Shown here piece after piece: positions 57,860 to 64,000 of a stretch of DNA of 64,000 nucleotides; the first letter of the stretch is position 1; every line of letters begins with the position of its first letter. The stretch covers positions 1 to 64,000 of the forward strand of contig JAUVDV010000012.1 of NCBI GenBank assembly GCA_030595125.1, read 5' to 3'. A model generated the notes under the pieces. The model was not told the DNA's origin and searched no databases. It saw only the letters and a program-made list of their open reading frames with translations. Source of the stretch: Deltaproteobacteria bacterium (lineage in GTDB: Bacteria > Myxococcota_A > Polyangia > JAAYKL01). The translations under genes and the position numbers were made by a program.

Positions 57860-59583
57860 AACTCGTAACCGGCGCTGAGGGCAAGGCCGACTCTGCGACC
57901 CACGCCACATGCCGTACTGGGGGCACTCTGATTTTCGGGGTTGGACTGCAGGCCTGTGCACTGGAAAGGTTTGGCGGAGTCCCCTCCCGCCTGAATGTCC
58001 AGGGTGAGCGCGAGATCGATCATGTCGGAGATCCGGTACGATATGCCGGGGACAATGCCGAACGAGGCAAGGCCGCCGTCCGTCGATTTTCCCAGGTAGA
58101 AGGCCGGCGACAGAGCCAACTGGACGCCGAGGGTGTCGTCGAGGAATCGATATTGAGCGCCGATGTGCGTGATGAGGAACATGTTTGTTGTGTCCCTCTC
58201 AGCGACATCGGTGGTCCAGGCCCCGCTGGGCGGGGACCACTCTTCACGTGTCGAGTACTTTAGAAGGACCGCCAGGTAAGTGAAGTCGGCGTAGACAGTG
58301 AGCCCGTCGAGGGGCGAGAAGCTGGCCACCACGCCCGGTTCGATCCCCCAGGCGGATGCGTTTCGGGTAATGTACAGGCGGCGTTCGTCTGGGTCGGTCG
58401 GCAAGAAAAGATCCGGAGCGCCGATGCCGACTTCGAAGCGGTCGCCGGTGTGAGTGGGGAATGTGAGCCGGAAGGCAACGCCCAGATGTAACATGTCTGT
58501 CCTAAAAAAGACGCTCTTGAGATCAAGGGCCATAAAGCCGAGAGCGGCGCCCTTGTATCCCGCATCGTTGCTCACGTTATCGAGATCCCACTCATCGCCG
58601 TCGCTCTCCCAGTTTTGTTTGTGCTCGCTCTTTTCGACGGTGAGCACCTCCGCCTGCACACCGATCTCGATGAACTCGATGGGTGACCAGCTTCCCTGGA
58701 GGATCAGGGAGAAGTCGGTGTTTTTGAAGTCGTTGAAGCCCTCGGCGTCCTCATCGGTGATCCTGTCGACGGCGTCGATGTCATTGGAGAAGGAGCCGCT
58801 CCCCAATCCGACCTGAAGTCCGACTTGTGTACGAGAGAGAGTGGTCCTGGGAGATCCCATGGCACCGTCATAGCCGAGTTGAGGCATGAATCCCGAGTGT
58901 TGTCTCTCCACGACCTTCTCATCGACCACCGCCTCCGCATCTGTCGCAACACCCCAGGCGGGTGGGGCGGTTCCCTCGTCCCCGTCGAGATATCCGGGGG
59001 GGAGTTCGTTGCCGTCCGCGTCATAGCGTTTGGGCGGCTCCTCGGGTTGTGGCTGAGCCGGAGTTGCAGCGGGTGGCTTGTCCGGAGGTGTTGTTGTCGC
59101 GGGTTGCTCGCCCGGAGGTGTCGTCGTTGCGGGTTGACCGGCGGCGGGAGCGGGGGCTTGTCCCATACCTGCGGCCGTGCGGGCGGCAGTTCGGACCCTG
59201 TCGTCCTTGTCGTGCTCGCCGATGTACATGAGGATAGGGAGGCTGGCCTGCTCCTTGCGCTTGGCCAGTATTCTCACAGCCTCGAACCTGATGCGTGATT
59301 CCGGGTCGTACTGCGCCGCCTCGGTGATCCATTTGCGGATGTTCTCTCCGGGTTCGCTCGACATGCGGCGAAGGGCGGCCATCCGGGTACCTTTGTCGGA
59401 TGATCGCAGGTTGACGACGGCTTGCTCCAGGGTCCATTTCTTGAAATCAGGTATCTGGATCTGTTCGCTCGCGGCCTGGGGCCCCGGGGCACAACGAGGA
59501 GGGCCCATTGCCTGCGCGCTGGGAGAAAGTGCGACAATTGCGGCGGTAAGCACAAAAATCCGGGAGTAAAACAGATTATTCAT
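57856..59583 (-). CDS. HEAT-repeat / outer-membrane beta-barrel fusion protein
   Basis: A 575-residue protein from the ATG at 59583, with gaggaaga upstream; an in-frame ATG at 59622 only adds a polar stretch. A signal peptide (A-Q-A-M-G) is followed by HEAT-like repeats (about 45-130, K-G-T-R-M-A-A-L-R-R-M and R-I-R-F-E-A-V-R-I-L). A repetitive Pro/Ala/Thr linker (T-T-T-P-P-G-E-Q-P-A repeats, about 135-175) comes next, then about 350 residues of amphipathic beta strands ending in A-L-S-A-G-Y-E-F, an outer-membrane barrel terminus. Same architecture as the gene at 2514-3491, so a small paralogous family. Function unknown. Confidence 0.8.
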   Translation of the reverse strand: MNNLFYSRIFVLTAAIVALSPSAQAMGPPRCAPGPQAASEQIQIPDFKKWTLEQAVVNLRSSDKGTRMAALRRMSSEPGENIRKWITEAAQYDPESRIRFEAVRILAKRKEQASLPILMYIGEHDKDDRVRTAARTAAGMGQAPAPAAGQPATTTPPGEQPATTTPPDKPPAATPAQPQPEEPPKRYDADGNELPPGYLDGDEGTAPPAWGVATDAEAVVDEKVVERQHSGFMPQLGYDGAMGSPRTTLSRTQVGLQVGLGSGSFSNDIDAVDRITDEDAEGFNDFKNTDFSLILQGSWSPIEFIEIGVQAEVLTVEKSEHKQNWESDGDEWDLDNVSNDAGYKGAALGFMALDLKSVFFRTDMLHLGVAFRLTFPTHTGDRFEVGIGAPDLFLPTDPDERRLYITRNASAWGIEPGVVASFSPLDGLTVYADFTYLAVLLKYSTREEWSPPSGAWTTDVAERDTTNMFLITHIGAQYRFLDDTLGVQLALSPAFYLGKSTDGGLASFGIVPGISYRISDMIDLALTLDIQAGGDSAKPFQCTGLQSNPENQSAPSTACGVGRRVGLALSAGYEF

Positions 59584-59723
59584 TCTGTGATCTTCCTCTC
59601 GTTTACGTCGATTGACTGTCAATCTTTACAACATAGTGTCGATATGACATCAACACCGGTTTCGCATTCGTTAACTATTTGGAGACAATGTGCGGGGAAA
59701 AAGGCTCAAAAACCGCCGATATC

Positions 59724-62240
59724 TTACTCGATTTTGGTTTTGGCGAAGAGGTCGATGAGCATCTTCTCGTGCACCGATCCCCTGGCCGACCACGCGATGT
59801 GCCCCTTTGGATGAATGAGGTAACTGATGGGAAGGGCGTTGGTAGCCTTGAAAATCTCGGGGAACCCGGCTTCTTCCACGTCGTCCGGGCCCTTAAGGGC
59901 GATATGCCTCCACAGGTCTGCTTCGTCTGCGAACTTGCGGGCCGATTTCACGGTGTCCTCGTCTTCGAAGGCGATGGTCAACAGTTTGATATGCGGGGCC
60001 GTCGCCAGCGCCGGTGGGAAATCGTTCTTGAGCTCTTTTCTGCAGGGCTTGCACCAGGAGGCCCACAGGTTTACGAACACCCACTTCCCTCGGAAGCTCG
60101 ACAGCTTGACTTTCTTGCCGGTCTTGAAGTCCGGGAATTCAAAGTCGACAGGTGCGCCCGTTGTTGCGATCTCCAGTGGCGCCTTGTCGTGTTCGGCAGT
60201 CCCTGCGTCGACCTCGCTCGCAGTGCCTCCGTCATTGCCGGAAGCATCGGGTTTGGGCTCTGTCGGCTTGACGCGCTCGAACGCCGCCAGGCCCTTGTCG
60301 AGGAAGGCCACGTACTTGTCGACGTCCCTGCTCATATCCGGATGCTTGGCGAGGACAGTGTCAGTGTGAGGGTCGATGATGACATAGTAGGGTAACGCCA
60401 CGTCCTTGAAACGATCGATCTGGTACTGGCGTTGCTCGCCGTGTATGTCCTTCGGTCCATCAGTGAAAGCCTGCACTCTCACCATCTTTTCGAGTCTCGA
60501 GCGAACTTTCGTCCGGGGGAACATGTTGGCTTCCATCAGTCGGCAGTTGGTGCAGCTCAGTCCCGTAAAGTCGATGAAGAGCGCCTTGTTCTCCTTCTTG
60601 CCGACCTCGAAACCCTTGTCGATGTCATCCTTGATCCAGGAGAGATGACCTGAATCATCGCCCGAAGCGGTATCATCAATTTCGCCGGGGTAGGGAGCGG
60701 GAGGGAGCCAGCTGTCGATCCATCCCCCCATGGGCCTGTTGTGAGTGATTCCGGTGAATGAATACGCCGCGAGCGCCAGGATGAGGAAAGCGAAGAACAT
60801 TCTGATGGGGCCGATGCTTTGCGCTTTTGTATCGTTGTGGGGGAGCGCGAACAAGCGCAACAGGTAAAGCCCGGCGAGTCCGAACAGAGCGGTCCACAAT
60901 GTCAGCACCAGGGGGCGGGTGATGAATGACCATTCGTAGTAGAGGTCCAGGTTGGAGAGGAACTTGAAAGCGCCTGCGAGCTCCAGGAAACCGAGAACCA
61001 CCTTTACTGCGACCATCCAGTCGCCGCCCTTGCCTTTCAGTTTTTCCGCCCAGGAGGGGAAGATCGCCAGGAAAAAGAAGGGAAGGGCAAAAGCAACTGA
61101 GAACGCGAGCATCCCGACGATGGGGTAGAACCACTCGCCTTGCGAGGCCATTGCGAGGATGCCGCCGATAAACGCCACGGTACATGTGAACGATACCAGC
61201 GTGAATGTGACCGCCATGAAGAAGACGCCCGCCGCCTGACTCCGAAAAGAGCCGTCGCCGCCGGTGAGCTCCTGTTCTTTTTGCGCGGAGCGGGAGATGA
61301 GCCAGTTGGGCATCTGGATCTCGAAAAGCCCGAAGAGGTTGAACGCGAAGACAATCAACAGAAGGGCAAGGAATACGTTGAACGCGGGATGCGAGGCGAT
61401 GTTCTGCATGCTGTCCGCGCCGAAAATCGCGGACATGATCACGCCGACGAGAGTGAACATGAGGATCATGGCAAAGGCATAGATGAAAGCCATGGACACC
61501 GAACGGCGCAGGGATACCTTTGCGAACTTGGAGAAGAAGCTCACGGTGATCGGAATCATGGGGAATACGCACGGCGTCACGAGCGCGCCGAGACCGGCAA
61601 GGAATGCGATGATGAGGAAAGCGAGCAATCCCCTGTCACTGGGTGATTCACCATCGGCGTCCGCCTCGCCGGGGGGCGATCTGTTTTCGTCGAATACTTC
61701 TCCGGTGAGTGTGGGTGTCCCTGTGTGTTCGGCGCGGGCCGCGCCTTCAACGTGCGAAAGCTTGACCTCGACGGTTTCTCTCAACGGGATGCAATGGTCG
61801 ACATTGCAGATCTGTCCCCTGAATTTCAGCTTGATGACACCGCCGCTCGGAGCGCCAAGAACCTTGAAGGCTCGCTTATGAGTCACGGTGCCCGCGTAGA
61901 ATTCAACGAATTTCTCGAACCCATTGTCGTATTCCACGGACGGTTTCGGGGCGTGCCACTCGCCGACGGCCGCAAGGGCCGCATCGTCGATCTCCAGCTG
62001 CATCCTCAGGGGGCCGTCAGGAATGGTAGTCATTGAGTACAGGTGATATCCGCCTGGTATCACGGCCTCGACCGAGACAGTCGCCATCTCACCTTTTCGG
62101 ACGGACGCAGGGTCGAAGGAGGCTTTCAGGTCGACACTGTCGTTCGGCGCGCCGCGCCCCGTAACGGGTTGGAGCACGAACGCTATCGCAAGGGAGACAA
62201 CGATAAACGCGGCGGAAAGTCCGAGTGAGGGTTTCTTCAT
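59724..62240 (-). CDS. DsbD-type thiol:disulfide interchange protein fused to a TlpA-like thioredoxin
   Basis: An 838-residue protein from the ATG at 62240 (aggaatg upstream). After the signal come the DsbD alpha domain with C145-N-V-D-H-C150, an eight-helix transmembrane core with the redox pairs T-P-C-V-F-P and F-T-C-T-V-A, and the gamma thioredoxin C563-T-N-C566. An additional C-terminal TlpA-type thioredoxin carries C730-K-P-C733. Canonical DsbD stops after the gamma domain. Electrons from cytoplasmic thioredoxin would pass through the membrane core to the periplasm; the extra domain may be a built-in acceptor that reduces specific substrates. It overlaps nothing and follows the AgmX-like gene by 34 bases. 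Confidence 0.92.
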   Translation of the reverse strand: MKKPSLGLSAAFIVVSLAIAFVLQPVTGRGAPNDSVDLKASFDPASVRKGEMATVSVEAVIPGGYHLYSMTTIPDGPLRMQLEIDDAALAAVGEWHAPKPSVEYDNGFEKFVEFYAGTVTHKRAFKVLGAPSGGVIKLKFRGQICNVDHCIPLRETVEVKLSHVEGAARAEHTGTPTLTGEVFDENRSPPGEADADGESPSDRGLLAFLIIAFLAGLGALVTPCVFPMIPITVSFFSKFAKVSLRRSVSMAFIYAFAMILMFTLVGVIMSAIFGADSMQNIASHPAFNVFLALLLIVFAFNLFGLFEIQMPNWLISRSAQKEQELTGGDGSFRSQAAGVFFMAVTFTLVSFTCTVAFIGGILAMASQGEWFYPIVGMLAFSVAFALPFFFLAIFPSWAEKLKGKGGDWMVAVKVVLGFLELAGAFKFLSNLDLYYEWSFITRPLVLTLWTALFGLAGLYLLRLFALPHNDTKAQSIGPIRMFFAFLILALAAYSFTGITHNRPMGGWIDSWLPPAPYPGEIDDTASGDDSGHLSWIKDDIDKGFEVGKKENKALFIDFTGLSCTNCRLMEANMFPRTKVRSRLEKMVRVQAFTDGPKDIHGEQRQYQIDRFKDVALPYYVIIDPHTDTVLAKHPDMSRDVDKYVAFLDKGLAAFERVKPTEPKPDASGNDGGTASEVDAGTAEHDKAPLEIATTGAPVDFEFPDFKTGKKVKLSSFRGKWVFVNLWASWCKPCRKELKNDFPPALATAPHIKLLTIAFEDEDTVKSARKFADEADLWRHIALKGPDDVEEAGFPEIFKATNALPISYLIHPKGHIAWSARGSVHEKMLIDLFAKTKIE

Positions 62241-62274
62241 TGCGCTCATTCCTGTTTCGGCGAGCACCGTCGCG

Positions 62275-63399
62275 CTATTTGAGGATGATCGGGTATGTGA
62301 AACTGAATGTGGAGTCCGCGAACTTCGGGAACTTGGCCGAACGCGACATCATGGCCACGCACTTTCCGGCCTGGTTTCCGGCGAATGCACCTTTGGGGCT
62401 GGCCGACTTGACCCTGCCGTTGCTGCCTTTGACTACGACCTGAACCTGGACAGTACCCGTGGAGTATTTGGCGCAACTTTTTTGGGCGCGAGCCTGAACC
62501 GGACCCATGGCCTTTTTGACCTCGGCCTTGGTGGGTTTCTTTGCCATGTCATTAGCCGGCGCGGTCTTTGGCTTGTCTTTTTCCTTCTTGGGGCCGCTCA
62601 GCAGTGAATCCAACTCCGAAGTGCCGCTCTTCTTGGTTGGCGCCTTCTTCTCGACTTTCTTCTTGGGGGTCACAGTCTTTGGAGTGGTGTCGACCTTCTT
62701 GGGCTTGGTGGTCGTCTTCTTGGGCTTGTCCGTTTTCGTCTTTGAGGCCGCTTCCGCTTCCTTGGCCGCGAGATCATCGTCCTTCTTTTTCGCGGCCTCA
62801 AGTTCGGCCTTCAGAGCGGCCATTTCTGCGGCTGCGGTCTCATCGGCGGAACCCTTGTCCATCTCCGCGAGCTTGGCCATCATCTGGGCCATTGCATCCT
62901 GGTTGGCCTTGCGTTCCGCTTCGAGCGCCGCCTTCGCGTCGGCCATCATCTGGGCCATTATTGCATCTTGGTTGGCCTTGCGTTCCGCTTCGATGTCGTC
63001 ATCGCCGTTCCTGGTTGCGAAGTACCCGATGGCCACGACCGCGATGATCACAACCGCGATGAGGGCAAAGATCGGCCCCTGGCTCTTCTTCTCACCCTGA
63101 GCCGGCGCCTGAATTCCCGTCTGGGTCTGAACAACGCCGGAAGGATCTTGTGCAGTCCCCGGAGATCCGCCCTCCATGGGCGGAGGCATTATCGATGGCG
63201 TTCGCGCAACCTCTACGGAAGAATCGGCCACCATCTTGGCCAGGTTGACCATGCCGGAATCGGGCTCGTCGGCTCGGTGATCAACTCGCTTGGGCTCATC
63301 TGAAGAGGAGTCGTCTCCTCCACCAAGCAGATCGGAAAGGGACATGTCTTCCGCGTTTTCTTCCTTCTTGACGTCGCTGCTGCTATCGGGATCTTTCAC
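62275..63399 (-). CDS. AgmX/PglI-type TonB-like envelope protein
   Basis: A 374-residue protein starting at a GTG (63399) with aaggagg upstream. Residues 1-105 are an acidic/Pro-rich cytoplasmic stretch (L-S-D-L-L-G-G-G-D-D). One transmembrane helix spans about 107-128. Then a Lys/Ala/Glu-rich helical rod contains two copies of E-A-E-R-K-A-N-Q-D-A, a Lys/Thr/Pro segment, and a C-terminal domain (about 295-374) like AgmX/PglI: Q-K-S-C-A-K-Y, G-T-V-Q-V-Q-V-V-V, G-K-C-V and F-x-F-x-x-P-I. This order recalls TonB/TolA energy transducers. In myxobacteria AgmX-like proteins belong to gliding-motility and focal-adhesion machinery; motility here is only a possibility. Confidence 0.78.
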   Translation of the reverse strand: MKDPDSSSDVKKEENAEDMSLSDLLGGGDDSSSDEPKRVDHRADEPDSGMVNLAKMVADSSVEVARTPSIMPPPMEGGSPGTAQDPSGVVQTQTGIQAPAQGEKKSQGPIFALIAVVIIAVVAIGYFATRNGDDDIEAERKANQDAIMAQMMADAKAALEAERKANQDAMAQMMAKLAEMDKGSADETAAAEMAALKAELEAAKKKDDDLAAKEAEAASKTKTDKPKKTTTKPKKVDTTPKTVTPKKKVEKKAPTKKSGTSELDSLLSGPKKEKDKPKTAPANDMAKKPTKAEVKKAMGPVQARAQKSCAKYSTGTVQVQVVVKGSNGRVKSASPKGAFAGNQAGKCVAMMSRSAKFPKFADSTFSFTYPIILK

Positions 63400-63578
63400 G
63401 AGATCAACCTCCTTCGGCGTCGGGCCGATTATTGTCGCTTCTAGTTATGTATACGTTTATCCATTGCAAGCGTTCAGTTCAATTAAGAAAAGCGGCACGA
63501 AGTTTACCAGTGATACAACTGCCCAATCAACCGTAAAAGAACAACATTACAAGAGTTTTTGTTTTGTTTTCATGCCGA

Positions 63579-64000
63579 CTATTTCCAGGGGTCGTCGTAG
63601 TCGATTCTCCTCACCTTTTTGATGTTCAATTCGAGAGAGAGAGTTTGGCCGGGCTGGACGAACACGGTTTTCCTCAAAACCACCTCGTCATTATCTTCAA
63701 TAACCAGCTCATATATTCCGGCGCGCACGTCGAAAAGCACGGGGGTTGGCTGTGGTACGAGGTAGTCGTTCATGAAAACCGTCAGGCCCGACGGGGTTGT
63801 TGCTATGGTGACAGTGCCGGGCTCGGTGCTTTCCTCGAGTTTGCGAACGAGGATGTCCGAGTTTTTTGCTTTTTTCTTTGGGGGGCGGCTGGCGACAAGG
63901 TTGACGTGGGCGTGGAGGATCTTGTTCTCCTTGACCACCACTCTTTTCGAGGCGGCTTTGTGTCCGCGGCTCGAGATCACGATCTTGTGTTTCCCGCAGG
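63579..64000 (-). CDS. PEGA-domain protein (5' end beyond the window)
   Basis: Partial: the reading frame stays open through the window edge, and the internal GTG at 63980 is not a likely start because the codons before it read G-K-H-K-I, the usual PEGA motif. At least two PEGA beta-domains are visible: G-K-H-K-I-V-I-S-S-R-G-H-K next to the edge, and P-S-G-L-T-V-F-M-N-D with a later A-G-I-Y-E-L-V-I-E-D. The protein ends in a basic/acidic tail (R-R-I-D-Y-D-D-P-W-K). PEGA domains are surface or periplasmic modules often fused to kinases or lipoproteins; the missing N-terminal part prevents further assignment. The 180 bases between this gene and the next show only AT-rich promoter-like sequence. 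Confidence 0.75.
   Translation of the reverse strand, partial: CGKHKIVISSRGHKAASKRVVVKENKILHAHVNLVASRPPKKKAKNSDILVRKLEESTEPGTVTIATTPSGLTVFMNDYLVPQPTPVLFDVRAGIYELVIEDNDEVVLRKTVFVQPGQTLSLELNIKKVRRIDYDDPWK

Overview
The window looks like chromosome of an uncultured member of the Myxococcota / former Deltaproteobacteria (inference). It is GC-rich and dense with envelope proteins. Lipoproteins carry long Asp/Ser/Thr linkers behind the lipobox. There are thrombospondin type 3 / OmpA proteins, a choice-of-anchor L protein, a PEGA protein, an AgmX/PglI-type C-terminal domain, and a lexA operator resembling the Myxococcus type. I saw no rRNA, tRNA, CRISPR array, phage or transposase gene.

Layout. 1-16.5 kb: secreted and outer-membrane proteins, including a Pal-like/CpoB-like pair, a seven-repeat FG-GAP lipoprotein, a CAP+TPR lipoprotein, an OmpA/TSP3 protein, a stand-alone ThiS-like protein and a carboxypeptidase-regulatory/PDZ protein. 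16.5-23 kb: a uridine-kinase-like NTPase, a VapBC module, then housekeeping genes on the minus strand (GT39-type glycosyltransferase, TrmH-family methyltransferase, pyrF, a coiled-coil membrane protein, asd, lexA). 23-30.3 kb: two giant DUF3857/transglutaminase-like genes, one having lost its catalytic Cys. 30.5-32.7 kb: small lipoproteins and a DsbA-like protein. 32.7-49.3 kb: the most distinctive locus. 49.4-55.1 kb: a TVP38-like membrane protein and a PilZ / phosphodiesterase / GT2 / GT4 operon. 55.2-64 kb: TlpA-like protein, ndk, PP2C phosphatase, HEAT/beta-barrel protein, DsbD-TlpA fusion, AgmX-like protein and a PEGA protein cut by the window edge.

The distinctive locus (35239-49349, plus strand) is one tightly coupled operon. 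Its genes encode a PlsC-type acyltransferase, a HAD phosphatase, a 2567-residue iterative synthase (KS-KS-AT-ACP-ACP-ACP-KR-DH), an FAD carotenoid-desaturase/retinol-saturase-like oxidoreductase fused to two hotdog thioesterase domains, a divergent LpxL/HtrB-like acyltransferase and a UPF0371 (DUF1846) protein. Five of the six genes overlap a neighbour by four bases. A divergent MMPL/RND transporter lies immediately upstream. The synthase is related to PfaA/secondary-lipid synthases, but this gene set does not match the classic pfa, heterocyst-glycolipid or aryl-polyene operons I know. My inference is that it builds an unusual polyunsaturated or polyene acyl chain, which the FAD/thioesterase protein modifies and releases, the acyltransferases place on a lipid, and MMPL moves outward. 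The product and the role of UPF0371 are unknown.
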